The position numbers and the translations under genes were made by a program. The notes under the pieces were generated by a model, which was not told the origin of the DNA, did not search any database, and saw only the letters and a program-made list of their open reading frames with translations. Shown here piece by piece: positions 24,664 through 34,148 of a stretch of 55,857 bases of DNA; within the stretch, counting starts at the first letter, position 1, and every line of letters starts with the position of its first letter. The stretch is from Luteimonas saliphila (lineage in GTDB: Bacteria; Pseudomonadota; Gammaproteobacteria; Xanthomonadales; Xanthomonadaceae): the NCBI RefSeq assembly GCF_016774335.1, contig NZ_JAETWA010000018.1, forward strand, positions 1 to 55,857, written 5' to 3'.

Positions 24664-26088
24664 ATGGACGCGACCATCGCCCCCGAGTTTCCCCCCAGCA
24701 TCGAGTGGCTGAACCTGCTGGCGCCGCTTCGGATCGGACAGCTGCGCGGCAAGGTCTGCGCGCTGGCGTTCGTCAATGCGGGCTCAGCTTGGTGCCAGCA
24801 CCGGCTGGCCGAGCTCGCGCGCCTGCGCGCGCGTCACGGCGAACGGGTCAACGTGGTCGCCGTGCACGTGCCCAAGTTCGACAGCGAGCGCGACGGCCGC
24901 CGGATCGGCAAGCGCCTGAACCGGCAGCGCTACGACTTCCCGATCGGGCACGATCCGGACTGGACCCTCTGGCAGCACTACGGCATCGAGGCCTGGCCGA
25001 CCGTGGTGCTGATCGACGGCGAGGGCCGGATCCGCGACCGCATCGTCGGCGACGGCCCGATCCGCGAGCTCGACGCGCGCGTCAGCGCACTGGCCGGCGA
25101 ACTGGTGCCGACCCTGCCCAACGCCGATCCGATCGAGATGCGCCGCGGGGGCGAACCGCCGCTGCCGCTGCGCTTCCCGACCGGGCTGGTGGTCTCCGGC
25201 AACTACCTGTACGTGGCCGACAGCGAGCACCACCGGGTGCTCGAGTGCGACCAGGCCGGACGCGTGCTGCGCCAGTTCGGCAGCGGCGATCCGGGCTTCA
25301 TCGACGGCCCGATGGAGCTGGCCGCCTTCCACCGCCCGCACGGCATGTGCCTGTGGCGCGACGTGCTGTACGTGGCCGACAGCGGCAGCCATGCCGTGCG
25401 CCGCATCGAACTGCGCGGCGGCGACATCGACACCCTGTGCGGCGCCGGTCGCTCGGGCAGGCCGCGGGAAGGGGCGATCGCCGATCCGCGTTCGATCGCG
25501 CTCGACCAGCCGCGCGCGGTCGCGCTCAGCGGCAGCTCGCTGTTCATCGCCACCACCGGCGACAACTGCATCTGGAAGTACGACCTGGGCGCTCCCGGCA
25601 TCGAACTGGTGGCCGGTTCGGGCCGCCTGGCGGTGGCCGACGGCGGCGGCGTCGGTGCTTCGTTCGCCGAACCGGTATCGCTGGCGGCGGTGCAGCAGGT
25701 GCTGTACGTGTGCGACGCGGCCGGCTCGGCGATCCGCAGCGTCAACGTGCGCACCGGCGCGGTGTCCACCCTGGTCGGGCAGGACCAGTGGCACTACGGC
25801 GACGCCGACGGCGTGCGCACCGACGCGCGCCTGCAGCAGCCGCTGGCGATCGCGCTGGACCCCGATTCGCCGCTGTTGTGGATCGCCGACAGCGGCAACG
25901 ACGCGTTGCGCTGCCTGCGGCTGGGCGGGGGCGAGGTCAGCACGGTGGCGCTGCCGCAGCGCCTGCACGGATCGGCCGGGCTGGCGGTAGGCGCGGGTAC
26001 GGTCTGGATCGCCGATACCGACGCCCACGCCGTGCTTCGCTTCGATCCGCGCACCGGCGCCCTGCGCCACGTACCCATCGGCGAATGA
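24664..26088 (+). CDS. thioredoxin-fold plus NHL-repeat protein (NHLRC2-like)
   Basis: A 474-residue protein. Residues 1-150 look like a thioredoxin/AhpC-type domain (IGQLRGKVCALAFVNAGSAWCQHRLAEL, then GIEAWPTVVLIDGEGRI with cis-Pro), but only one cysteine is left where CXXC is expected. From about residue 165 five or six NHL/beta-propeller repeats follow (LYVADSEHHRVLECD, LYVADSGSHAVRRIE, LWIADSGNDALRCL, VWIADTDAHAVLRF). No signal peptide, so probably cytoplasmic. The order is that of NHLRC2; the function of bacterial members is not established. It overlaps uvrC by four bases. Confidence 0.8.
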   Translation: MDATIAPEFPPSIEWLNLLAPLRIGQLRGKVCALAFVNAGSAWCQHRLAELARLRARHGERVNVVAVHVPKFDSERDGRRIGKRLNRQRYDFPIGHDPDWTLWQHYGIEAWPTVVLIDGEGRIRDRIVGDGPIRELDARVSALAGELVPTLPNADPIEMRRGGEPPLPLRFPTGLVVSGNYLYVADSEHHRVLECDQAGRVLRQFGSGDPGFIDGPMELAAFHRPHGMCLWRDVLYVADSGSHAVRRIELRGGDIDTLCGAGRSGRPREGAIADPRSIALDQPRAVALSGSSLFIATTGDNCIWKYDLGAPGIELVAGSGRLAVADGGGVGASFAEPVSLAAVQQVLYVCDAAGSAIRSVNVRTGAVSTLVGQDQWHYGDADGVRTDARLQQPLAIALDPDSPLLWIADSGNDALRCLRLGGGEVSTVALPQRLHGSAGLAVGAGTVWIADTDAHAVLRFDPRTGALRHVPIGE

Positions 26089-28052
26089 CCGCGGCAGCAA
26101 CTGGTCCCGGCGGTTCCGCGACACCCGAGGCCGCGCCCTTCGACGGCAAGGCCTTCGCCCGCGGCCTCAGCACCGCGCCGGGCGTTTACCGCATGATCGC
26201 CGCCGACGGCAGCGCGCTCTACGTCGGCAAGGCGGGCGCGCTGAAGAAGCGGGTCGCCAGCTATTTCAGCAATGTGCCCAAGCCAGCGCGCACGATGACC
26301 ATGCTCGCCCAGGTCGCGCGCATGGAGGTCACGGTCACCCGCACCGAGGGCGAGGCGCTGCTGCTGGAGAACCAGCTGATCAAGTCGCTCAAGCCGCGCT
26401 ACAACGTGCTGCTGCGCGACGACAAGAGCTATCCCTACGTGTTGGTCACCCAGGAGCCCTGGCCGCGGCTGGCGCTGCACCGCGGGCCGCGCAACGTCCC
26501 CGGGCGCTACTTCGGCCCGTACCCGGGCGTGACCGCGGTGCGCGAGACGCTCAACATGATGCACAAGCTGTTCCAGCTGCGCAGCTGCGAGGACAGCGTG
26601 TTCCGCAACCGCTCGCGGCCCTGCCTGCAGCACCAGATCGGCCGCTGCACCGCACCCTGCGTGGGACTGGTCCCGGCGCGCGAGTATGCCGACGCCGTGC
26701 GCCGCGCCACCCTGTTCCTCGAGGGCCGCAGCGACGATCTGGCGCGCGAGCTGGGCGAGGCGATGGAAGGCGCGAGCGAACGCCTCGACTTCGAGGAAGC
26801 CGCGCGCCTGCGCGACCTGCTCACCGGCGTGCGTTCGCTGCAGGCGCGGCAATACGTGGACGGCAGCGCCGCCGAACTCGACGTGCTGGCGGTGGCGATG
26901 CAGGGCACCCAGGCCTGCGTGCTGCTGCTGGCGTTCCGCGACGGTCGCAACCTCGGCACCCGCGCGTTCTTCCCGAAGACCAACGGCAGCGACAGTCCGG
27001 CCGAAGTGCTGGCCGCGTTCGTGTCGCAGTACTACGCCGAACAGCCGCCGCCGCGGGAGATCGTGCTCGACCGCGGCATCGAGGACATCCCGCTGCTGGA
27101 GGAGGCCTTCAGCGCCGCCGCCGGGCGCAAGGTGCAACTGCGCCACAGCGTGCGCGGCGAGCGCGCCGGTTACGTCGACCTCGCGCGCCGCAATGCCGAG
27201 CTCTCGCTGGCGACCGAACTCGGCAGCCAGGCCGCGCAGCAGGCGCGGCTCGAATCGCTGCGCACGCTGCTGGGGCTGGACGCGGCGCCCACACGGATCG
27301 AGTGCTTCGACATCAGCCACACCATGGGCGAGGCGACCGTCGCGTCCTGCGTGGTGTTCGACGCCGAGGGCGCAGTGCGCAGCCAGTACCGGCGCTACAA
27401 CATCGCCGGGATCGAGCCGGGCGACGACTACGCCGCCATGCAGCAGGCGCTGCAGCGCCGGTTCCGCCGCGCGGTCGAAGGTGGCGAGGCGAGTCCGCAA
27501 GGTCCGGCTCCGGGCGGCGAACGCCCAGCCCCGGCCCGGGAGGCCAGGAACGACGCGGTGCTGCCGGACCTGCTGCTGATCGACGGCGGGGCGGGGCAGG
27601 TGGCGCAGGCGCGCGCCGTGCTGGCCGGATACGGGCTCGACGACGGCCGGATCCTGGTCGTGGGCGTGGCCAAGGGCGAGGAGCGCCGCGCGGGGCATGA
27701 ACGGCTGCTGCTGCCCGACGGTCGCGAATTGCGTCCGGGGATCGACTCGCCCGGCCTGCAGCTGATCCAGCAGGTGCGCGACGAGGCGCACCGGTTCGCG
27801 ATCACCGGCCACCGCGGCCGCCGGCAGAAGGCGCGCAGCATCAGCCGGCTCGAGGACATCCCCGGGATCGGCCCACGTCGCCGCGCCAGCCTGCTCAAAC
27901 ATTTCGGCGGCCTCGGCGGCCTCAAGGCGGCCGGCGCCGAGGAAATCGCCAAGGTCGAAGGCGTGAGCGAGGCGCTGGCCAGCCGGATCTATGCGACCCT
28001 TCACGGATTGCAGGACGCCGCCCCCGCCGGCCCGATTCCCCCGTCGAAATGA
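26085..28052 (+). CDS. uvrC: excinuclease ABC subunit C
   Basis: A 655-residue nucleotide-excision repair endonuclease. GIY-YIG nuclease domain at the N-terminus (PGVYRMIAADGSALYVGKAGALKKRVASYF), UvrBC helix segment (ERLDFEEAARLRDLLTGVRSLQ), RNase H-like C-terminal nuclease with RIECFDISHTMGE and DLLLIDGGAGQ, and tandem helix-hairpin-helix (DIPGIGPRRRASLLKHFGG). It starts at ATG 26085 overlapping the previous stop, and pgsA overlaps its own stop, so the three genes are coupled. An insert of about 25 residues near residue 470 is alanine/proline-rich and unlike core UvrC. Confidence 0.95.
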   Translation: MTAAATGPGGSATPEAAPFDGKAFARGLSTAPGVYRMIAADGSALYVGKAGALKKRVASYFSNVPKPARTMTMLAQVARMEVTVTRTEGEALLLENQLIKSLKPRYNVLLRDDKSYPYVLVTQEPWPRLALHRGPRNVPGRYFGPYPGVTAVRETLNMMHKLFQLRSCEDSVFRNRSRPCLQHQIGRCTAPCVGLVPAREYADAVRRATLFLEGRSDDLARELGEAMEGASERLDFEEAARLRDLLTGVRSLQARQYVDGSAAELDVLAVAMQGTQACVLLLAFRDGRNLGTRAFFPKTNGSDSPAEVLAAFVSQYYAEQPPPREIVLDRGIEDIPLLEEAFSAAAGRKVQLRHSVRGERAGYVDLARRNAELSLATELGSQAAQQARLESLRTLLGLDAAPTRIECFDISHTMGEATVASCVVFDAEGAVRSQYRRYNIAGIEPGDDYAAMQQALQRRFRRAVEGGEASPQGPAPGGERPAPAREARNDAVLPDLLLIDGGAGQVAQARAVLAGYGLDDGRILVVGVAKGEERRAGHERLLLPDGRELRPGIDSPGLQLIQQVRDEAHRFAITGHRGRRQKARSISRLEDIPGIGPRRRASLLKHFGGLGGLKAAGAEEIAKVEGVSEALASRIYATLHGLQDAAPAGPIPPSK

Positions 28053-28689
28053 AGTTGACCATCCCCACCTGGCTGACGTTGCTGCGGATCCTGCTGATCC
28101 CGGTGCTGGTGGCCGTCTTCTACATGCCGTCGCAGTGGACCAATTTCGCGTCCGCGTTCGTGTTCATCCTGGCCGCGGTCACCGACTGGCTGGACGGCTG
28201 GATCGCGCGCCGCTACCACCAGTATTCCGCGTTCGGCGCGTTCCTCGACCCGGTCGCGGACAAGCTGATGGTGGCGGTGGCGCTGTTCCTGATCGTGCAG
28301 GGCCATCCGACGCCGTGGATGGCGTTCTGGGCGGCGGTGATCGTGGGCCGCGAGATCGCGGTCTCGGCGCTGCGCGAATGGATGGCCGAACTCGGCCAGC
28401 GGGCGACGGTCAAGGTCGCGGCGATCGGCAAGATCAAGACCATCGGCCAGATGGTCGCGTTGTCGTGCCTGCTGTACTCGATCAACCCGCGTTTCCCGCT
28501 GCAGCCGGGCACCGATATCTGGATGGGCAGGCTGGTGTTCCACATCGGCGACTGGCTGCTGGGCGCCGCCGCATTGCTCACGCTGTGGTCCGGTCTGGCC
28601 TACCTGTGGGCGGCCTGGCCGGTACTGCGCGCGGCCGAGCGGTCGGCTGTTGACAGTTCCAAGGCAGGCGGTAAAATGCGCGGCTCCAC

Positions 28690-28699
<10 letters not shown>
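28049..28699 (+). CDS. pgsA: CDP-diacylglycerol-glycerol-3-phosphate 3-phosphatidyltransferase
   Basis: A 216-residue membrane enzyme that makes phosphatidylglycerol phosphate. The CDP-alcohol phosphotransferase signature DWLDGWIARRYHQYSAFGAF followed by LDPVADK is complete, and there are about five helices. ATG overlaps the uvrC stop. The last four codons and the TAG stop lie inside the tRNA-Gly gene (overlap 28690-28699), and the C-terminal 20 residues are polar and unlike the family core. Confidence 0.93.
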
Positions 28700-28765
<66 letters not shown>

Positions 28766-28777
28766 GATTCCTGCAGG

Positions 28778-28802
28778 CCCCGGCGATGCCGGGGTTTTGT
28801 TT
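28778..28802 (+). terminator. Rho-independent terminator after tRNA-Gly
   Basis: CCCCGGC and GCCGGGG pair around GAT (28778-28794), followed by TTTTGTTT. A strong intrinsic terminator placed between tRNA-Gly and tRNA-Cys, which suggests that the two downstream tRNAs use their own promoter. Confidence 0.9.
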
Positions 28803-28844
28803 ATCGGCGCCGCGAGCGTGTATCGTTCCGGGGCGACCGTCACC

Positions 28845-28918
28845 GGCCTGGTGGCAGAGTGGTTATGCAGCGGACTGCAAATCCGCGTACGCCGGTTCAA
28901 TTCCGACCCAGGCCTCCA
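28845..28918 (+). tRNA. tRNA-Cys(GCA)
   Basis: A 74-base cloverleaf with encoded CCA. Acceptor GGCCTGG/CCAGGCC, anticodon stem GCGGA/TCCGC with loop CTGCAAA giving anticodon GCA, T-arm GGTTCAATTCC. The order Gly-Cys-Leu downstream of pgsA is shared with E. coli. Confidence 0.96.
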
Positions 28919-28956
28919 TCCGTCGCCGCCGGCGTGCGCGCTGGTGCCATGGCCAC

Positions 28957-29040
28957 GCCCGGATGGCGAAACTGGTAGACGCAAGGGACTTAAAATCCCT
29001 CGGCCGCAAGGCCATGTCGGTTCGATCCCGACTCCGGGCA
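28957..29040 (+). tRNA. tRNA-Leu(TAA)
   Basis: An 84-base cloverleaf without encoded CCA: acceptor GCCCGGA and TCCGGGC, discriminator A at 29040, followed by CGCCA rather than CCA. Anticodon stem AGGGA/TCCCT with loop CTTAAAA (anticodon TAA), long variable arm CGGCCGCAAGGCC, T-arm GGTTCGATCCC. The 3' CCA must be added enzymatically. Confidence 0.95.
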
Positions 29041-29063
29041 CGCCACGCATACCAGGGAGCCCG

Positions 29064-30686
29064 ATGAGTCGCTACTCCGCGTATATCGCCTGCGTCGTCC
29101 TCGCCGTGCTATCGCTTGCGCTGGGATTGCGCACGTCCGGCTGGTGGTGGGGCGTGGCGGTCTTCGGCGCGCTCGCGGCGCTGGGCACGCTCGACCTGCT
29201 GCAGCGCCGCTCGACGCTGCGCCGCAACTATCCGCTGCTCGCGCATTTCCGCTATGGGCTCGAATCGATCCGGCCCGAGATCCGCCAGTACTTCATCGAG
29301 GACAACCTGGCCGAGGTGCCGTTCTCGCGCGAGAAGCGGGCGCTGGTGTACCAGCGCGCCAAGAACGAGCGCGACACGGTGCCGTTCGGCAGCGAGCACG
29401 ACCCTTACAGCGTGCACTACGAGTGGATCAACCATTCGCTGGTGCCGGTGCACGTGGATTCGCACGACTTCCGGGTGCTGGTGGGCGGCAACGGATCGGC
29501 GCCCTACGATGCGAGCGTATTCAACATTTCCGCGATGAGCTTCGGCTCGCTGTCGGCGAACGCGATCCGCGCCCTGAATGCCGGCGCCCGCCGCGGCGGC
29601 TTCTACCACGACACCGGAGAGGGATCGATCTCGACCTACCACCGCGAACACGGCGGCGACCTGGTCTGGGAAATCGGTTCGGGCTACTTCGGCTGCCGCG
29701 ACGAGGCGGGCCGCTTCAGCGAGGAGCGCTTCGTCGTCAACGCCCGCGACCCGCAGGTGCGGATGATCGAGCTCAAGCTCTCGCAGGGCGCCAAGCCCGG
29801 CCATGGCGGGATGCTGCCGGCGGCCAAGGTCACGGCCGAAATCGCCGCCGCGCGTGGCGTGCCCCAGGGCGTGGACTGCGTGTCGCCGGCGGCGCACCCG
29901 GCGTTCTCGACGCCCGTGGGCCTGCTCGAATTCATCGCCCGGCTGCGCGAACTCTCCGGCGGCAAGCCGACCGGGTTCAAGCTCGCCATCGGCCATCCCT
30001 GGGAATGGTTCAGCGTGGCCAAGGCGATGCAGGAGACCGGGGTGCTGCCGGACTTCATCGTGGTCGATGGCGCCGAAGGCGGCACCGGCGCCTCGCCATC
30101 GGAATTCATCAACCACGTCGGCCTGCCGATGCACGAGGCGCTGATGCTGGTGCACAACACCCTGGTCGGCCTCGGCCTGCGCGACCGGGTGCGCCTGGCC
30201 GGGGCGGGACGGATCGCGAGCGCGTTCGACATCGCGCGTACCATCGCCATGGGCGCGGACTGGTGCAACGCCGGGCGCGGGTTCATGTTCGCGCTGGGCT
30301 GCATCCAGTCGCGCACCTGCCACAGCGACCATTGCCCGACCGGGGTCGCCACGCAGGACCCGCGCCGGTGGCGCACCCTGGACGTGGAGGACAAGGCCGC
30401 GCGCGTGGCCAACTTCCACGGCAATACGTTGCGCGCATTGCGCGATCTCATCGGCGCGGCCGGACTGGAGCACCCCTCGCAGCTGGGCCCGGAGCACATC
30501 CTGCGACGGGTCTCGCCGACCGAGGTGCGTTCGCTCTCGGCGCTCTACCGCTTCCTCGAGCCCGGCGAACTGCTCGACCGGGTCCCCGAGCACGCGGTGT
30601 TCCGCGCGTTCTGGCAGATGGCCAGCGCGGACACGTTCGCACCCCCGGAGCGGGTGATGGAGATGCGGCGCAGCAAGCTGCTCTAG
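29064..30686 (+). CDS. FMN-binding glutamate synthase family protein
   Basis: A 540-residue membrane-anchored protein. Two N-terminal helices (residues 4-20 and 26-42), then an FMN-barrel domain like the large glutamate synthase subunit (NISAMSFGSLSANAIRALN, SQGAKPGHGGMLPAAKV, GAEGGTGASP), with cysteines CIQSRTCHSDHCPTG positioned for a 3Fe-4S cluster. The glutaminase domain is missing, so it is not a complete GltB. The physiological donor and acceptor are unknown. It begins 23 bases after tRNA-Leu. Confidence 0.88.
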   Translation: MSRYSAYIACVVLAVLSLALGLRTSGWWWGVAVFGALAALGTLDLLQRRSTLRRNYPLLAHFRYGLESIRPEIRQYFIEDNLAEVPFSREKRALVYQRAKNERDTVPFGSEHDPYSVHYEWINHSLVPVHVDSHDFRVLVGGNGSAPYDASVFNISAMSFGSLSANAIRALNAGARRGGFYHDTGEGSISTYHREHGGDLVWEIGSGYFGCRDEAGRFSEERFVVNARDPQVRMIELKLSQGAKPGHGGMLPAAKVTAEIAAARGVPQGVDCVSPAAHPAFSTPVGLLEFIARLRELSGGKPTGFKLAIGHPWEWFSVAKAMQETGVLPDFIVVDGAEGGTGASPSEFINHVGLPMHEALMLVHNTLVGLGLRDRVRLAGAGRIASAFDIARTIAMGADWCNAGRGFMFALGCIQSRTCHSDHCPTGVATQDPRRWRTLDVEDKAARVANFHGNTLRALRDLIGAAGLEHPSQLGPEHILRRVSPTEVRSLSALYRFLEPGELLDRVPEHAVFRAFWQMASADTFAPPERVMEMRRSKLL

Positions 30687-31981
30687 GCCGAACCGGGGTC
30701 CGCATCGGGACTCGCATCGGCCGCGCCGCTGCGCCTGGCGACGATCCCGGTCGCGGTGACGTCCGCCGAGGTGTTGGCGACCGTCGCGAACACGTCGGGA
30801 ATCGTGTCCACCGCCAGCAGCACGCCCAGCGGCTCCACCGGCAACCCCATCGACTGGGTGACCGGCATGTTGGTGGTCATGAAACTGACCTGGCCCGGCA
30901 GCCCCACCGAGCCCATGCTGACCACGATGCTCAGCGCCACCGCGGTCCCCAGTTGTACCGCGGTCAGATCGACCCCGTACATCCACGCGATGAAGCAGGC
31001 CACCACGATGTACTGCGGCGGGCTGGCGATGCGGAACAGCGACACCGCCATCGGCAGCACCAGCGAGGTGACCGCGAGCGGATAGCCCAGGCGCATGCGC
31101 GCGCTGTCGACCATCACCGGCAACGAGGCGAGCGAGGACTGCGTGCTCGCGGCGATCGCCTGTACGGGCAGCAGGGCGCGCGCGAAGCGCGCCGGCCGCT
31201 CTCCGGCCGCGACCACCGCCACCACGTAGAGCAGCAGCGTGATCGAGATGTACAGCACGCACTGGGTGAGGATGTAGTAGCCCAGCGCGCTGAGCATGTC
31301 GATGCCGACCCGCGCACACACCGCCAGGACCAGTGCGAACACCCCCAGCGGAGCCGCCCACAGCACCCAGCGCACGACCACGATCATGGTGTCGCCGAGG
31401 GTGCGCACCATCTCGAGCATGCGCGCGCGGCGCTCGGGCTCGATCCGGGTCAGGCCGAAGCCGAAGAACATCGCGAACACCACCAGCGGCAGCATCGCGC
31501 TGTTGGCCGCCGCCGCGATCGCGTTGCTGGGGATGATGTTGGCCAGCCAAGCGCCGATGCCGGCCGTCTCGGGCAGGTTCTCGGGCGCCTGGATCGCGGC
31601 GCGGAACGAGGCGATCAGCGCCTCGTCTCGCGGCACCAGCGACAGGAAGGTCGGGGCCGCGATGGCCGCGAACGTGCCCGACAGCGCCAGCAGCACCAGG
31701 AACACCACGATCGCGGTGCGCGCCGTGCGTCCCGAAGCCGCGGCATCGGCCGCCGAATTGATGCCCACCACCACCAGCGCCGCGACCAGCGGCACGACGG
31801 TCATCTGCAACGCGTTGAGCCAGAGCCGGCCGATCGGTTGCACCGCGTCCGCCACCTGGGTGGCGCGCGCGGGATCGAAGGCGGCGAGCAGCAGGCCGAC
31901 CGCGGCACCCAGGAGCAGGGCGATCAGCACGCGCGCGGGAGTGGACAGGCCGGGACGCTTGCCGGCGGCATCGGAAGTCAT
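30683..31981 (-). CDS. dicarboxylate/amino-acid:cation symporter (DAACS family)
   Basis: A 432-residue secondary transporter with about eight helices and two re-entrant loops: the serine-rich AIAASTQSSLASLP before helix 7 and the NMPVTQSMGLP loop near the end, as in GltP/GltPh. Family substrates are glutamate, aspartate or C4-dicarboxylates, driven by H+ or Na+. Start chosen at ATG 31981 (MTSDAAGKRP), since the preceding 36 codons are not protein-like. It is the last gene of the leftward peptidoglycan-peptide arm, 173 bases after the regulator. Uptake of Glu or D-amino acids released from muropeptides is an inference. Confidence 0.88.
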   Translation of the reverse strand: MTSDAAGKRPGLSTPARVLIALLLGAAVGLLLAAFDPARATQVADAVQPIGRLWLNALQMTVVPLVAALVVVGINSAADAAASGRTARTAIVVFLVLLALSGTFAAIAAPTFLSLVPRDEALIASFRAAIQAPENLPETAGIGAWLANIIPSNAIAAAANSAMLPLVVFAMFFGFGLTRIEPERRARMLEMVRTLGDTMIVVVRWVLWAAPLGVFALVLAVCARVGIDMLSALGYYILTQCVLYISITLLLYVVAVVAAGERPARFARALLPVQAIAASTQSSLASLPVMVDSARMRLGYPLAVTSLVLPMAVSLFRIASPPQYIVVACFIAWMYGVDLTAVQLGTAVALSIVVSMGSVGLPGQVSFMTTNMPVTQSMGLPVEPLGVLLAVDTIPDVFATVANTSADVTATGIVARRSGAADASPDADPGSA

Positions 31982-32154
31982 GGAGGGGCGGGGTTCCGGG
32001 AAGGGGCAGGGGACTGGATAGCACGAAGCGGCGCCGCGCATCGACGGGATCGGGCCGCGGAGCTTCGCCAGCGCGCCGCCGACGCGCATGGATGCGACGG
32101 CCAGCGCCGGGCGGTCGGGTCACGCGGGACCGGGGTCATGGCATCGGCGATCGA

Positions 32155-32997
32155 TCAGGTCTCGAGCAGGGAGCGCACGTGCTCATGGTAGTCGGCCAGC
32201 TGACGCCGGCGCGACTCGTCGCCGCACAACAGCAGGAACACCACGTCCAGCAGTTGCTGCAGCGCGGCCTGGTAGAGCAGCGGTTCGACATGCGCGGCCT
32301 CGTCGTGGGCCGATACCAGCAGCGACAGGTCGGCATGCGCGCGCAGCGGGTTGGCGGTGTGCCGCGTGACCGAGACGACCTTGCCGCCGCGCGAGCGGAA
32401 CAGCCGCGCCAGCTGGCACAGGGTCGCGGCCTGGCCGCGCTCGGAGAACAGCAGCAGCACGTCGTCGGGCTTCGAGGTCGTGACTTCGGCCGGCACCAGC
32501 ACCGGGTCGAAATGGTGGATGGCGAGGAATCCGAGCAGCGACAGCCGGATCGCGAACGCGCGTGCCATCACGCTGTCCTCGCCGATGCCGACGACGAAGA
32601 TCTTGCCCGCGCCACGCACCATGCCGGCCACGGCCTCGGCGCGCTCGGGCGGGTTCAGCAGCCGGGTCTCCTCCTCGGCGCGCGACTTGGCCTGCCACAG
32701 TTCGCGCGCGAGCACGCCCTGGCGATGGTCGTCCGTGCCGCTCGCCACCGGCTGCACGCCGTCGCCGTTGCGCGCGACCGCCTCGCCGATCGAGTACTTG
32801 AGGTCCGGATATCCCTTGAAGCCCAGCTTCTGGCTGAACTTCACCACGCTCGACTGGCTGATGCCGAGCGCGTTGGCCAGCTGCTGCGAGGAATAGTCGC
32901 GCAGCAGGTGCGCGTTCTCGAGGATGAAGTCGGCGATGCGGCGCTCGATCGCCGACATCTGGCCGCGTTCGGAACGGATGATCAGCAGCGGCTGCAT
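32155..32997 (-). CDS. MurR/RpiR family transcriptional regulator
   Basis: A 280-residue regulator: N-terminal winged HTH_6 (LSSQQLANALGISQSSVVKFSQKLGFKGYPDLK region, residues 36-69) and a C-terminal SIS domain (KIFVVGIGEDSVMARAFAIRL, DVLLLFSERGQ, VVSVTRHTANPL) that normally senses a phosphosugar. MurR, the best-known relative, controls MurNAc-6-phosphate catabolism, so a wall-sugar or wall-peptide signal is plausible. It sits ten bases after the epimerase gene and very likely regulates this locus. Confidence 0.88.
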   Translation of the reverse strand: MQPLLIIRSERGQMSAIERRIADFILENAHLLRDYSSQQLANALGISQSSVVKFSQKLGFKGYPDLKYSIGEAVARNGDGVQPVASGTDDHRQGVLARELWQAKSRAEEETRLLNPPERAEAVAGMVRGAGKIFVVGIGEDSVMARAFAIRLSLLGFLAIHHFDPVLVPAEVTTSKPDDVLLLFSERGQAATLCQLARLFRSRGGKVVSVTRHTANPLRAHADLSLLVSAHDEAAHVEPLLYQAALQQLLDVVFLLLCGDESRRRQLADYHEHVRSLLET

Positions 32998-33007
32998 GGC
33001 CGTCGCG

Positions 33008-34105
33008 TCAGACGCCGATCGGCTTGTAGCCGCGGATCGCGCGGATGCCGAGCCCGGGCGCCTCGGACACCGATATCTCGGATTCGTTGAAGGTCACGCC
33101 GCCGTCGACCGGATCGAATGCGCACAGCGACGGCCCGTCGAGGTCGACCTTGGTGATCACGTCCGACTTGGCGATCGCCAGGTGCACCGCGGCGGCGACG
33201 CTGATGCTGGTCTCGATCATGCAGCCAATCATGCACTCGACGCCGTACAGCGCGGCGATGTCGGCGATGCGGATGGCGTTGGAGATGCCGCCGGTCTTCA
33301 TCAGCTTGATGTTGATGATGTCGGCGGCGCGCTGTTCGATCAGCTCGATCACCTCCAGCGGCCCGAACACGCTCTCGTCGGCCATCACCGGGGTCTTGAC
33401 CCGGTCGCTGACGTACTTGAGCCCAGCGATGTCGCGCGCGCGCACCGGTTGCTCCAGCAGTTCCAGGTGCACGCCGGCGTCTTCGAGCGCGTGCATCGCG
33501 TGCACCGCCTGCTTCGCGGTCCAGCCCTGGTTGGCGTCGAGGCGGAGCAGGGCGCGGCCCTCGACCGCCGCGTGGATCGCCTTGACCCGCTCCACGTCCA
33601 GGCCGATGTCCTTGCCGACCTTGATCTTCAGCGACGCGAAGCCGCGGTCCACCGCCGAGATCGAATCGGAGACCATCTTGTCGATGTGGTCGACGCTGAT
33701 GGTGATGTCGGTGGTGATCACCGGCTCGCCGCCGCCGAGCATGCGGTACAACGGCGCCTCGTACAGCTGCCCCCACAGGTCGTAAACCGCGATCTCGACC
33801 GCGGCCTTGGCGCTGGTGTTGCGTTCCAGCGCGGTCTGAACCAGGCGCACGATGCGGTTGAGGTTGGCGACGTCCTCGCCGACCAGACGCGGCGCGATCA
33901 CCTTGCCGATCGCCTCGATCATCGAGCCGTGGGTGTCGCCGGTGATGACCGCGGTCGCCGCGGCCTCGCCGTAGCCGACGTGGCCGCTGTCGGTGTGGAT
34001 CGAGACGATGAGGTCCTCGACCGTGTCCACCGTGCGCAGCGCGGTCTTGAACGGCGTCTTCAACGGCACCCGGACCATGCCGAGGCGGACATCGGTGATC
34101 TTCAT
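33008..34105 (-). CDS. dipeptide epimerase (L-Ala-D/L-Glu epimerase type, enolase superfamily)
   Basis: A 365-residue enolase-superfamily enzyme. The catalytic KxK of SLKIKVG, metal ligands in LRLDANQGW, LLEQPV and VMADESVF, and the second-side lysine in INIKLMKTGG are all present, followed by IGCMIETS. This is the muconate-lactonizing subgroup that includes YcjG/YkfB, which invert L-Ala-D-Glu to L-Ala-L-Glu during murein peptide recycling. Specificity cannot be fixed by eye, but the NlpC/P60 gene 43 bases upstream and VanX-like gene nearby favour it. Confidence 0.85.
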   Translation of the reverse strand: MKITDVRLGMVRVPLKTPFKTALRTVDTVEDLIVSIHTDSGHVGYGEAAATAVITGDTHGSMIEAIGKVIAPRLVGEDVANLNRIVRLVQTALERNTSAKAAVEIAVYDLWGQLYEAPLYRMLGGGEPVITTDITISVDHIDKMVSDSISAVDRGFASLKIKVGKDIGLDVERVKAIHAAVEGRALLRLDANQGWTAKQAVHAMHALEDAGVHLELLEQPVRARDIAGLKYVSDRVKTPVMADESVFGPLEVIELIEQRAADIINIKLMKTGGISNAIRIADIAALYGVECMIGCMIETSISVAAAVHLAIAKSDVITKVDLDGPSLCAFDPVDGGVTFNESEISVSEAPGLGIRAIRGYKPIGV

Positions 34106-34148
34106 TCGGTTTCCCCTGCGGCGCGTGCGGCCGCCTTCCCTGTTCCGG

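Noticed and set aside
29109..32123. Minus-strand frame of about 1000 codons opposite the FMN protein and symporter
   Set aside because: A GC-rich shadow: arginine/alanine-rich, no motif, and it crosses two well-supported genes.
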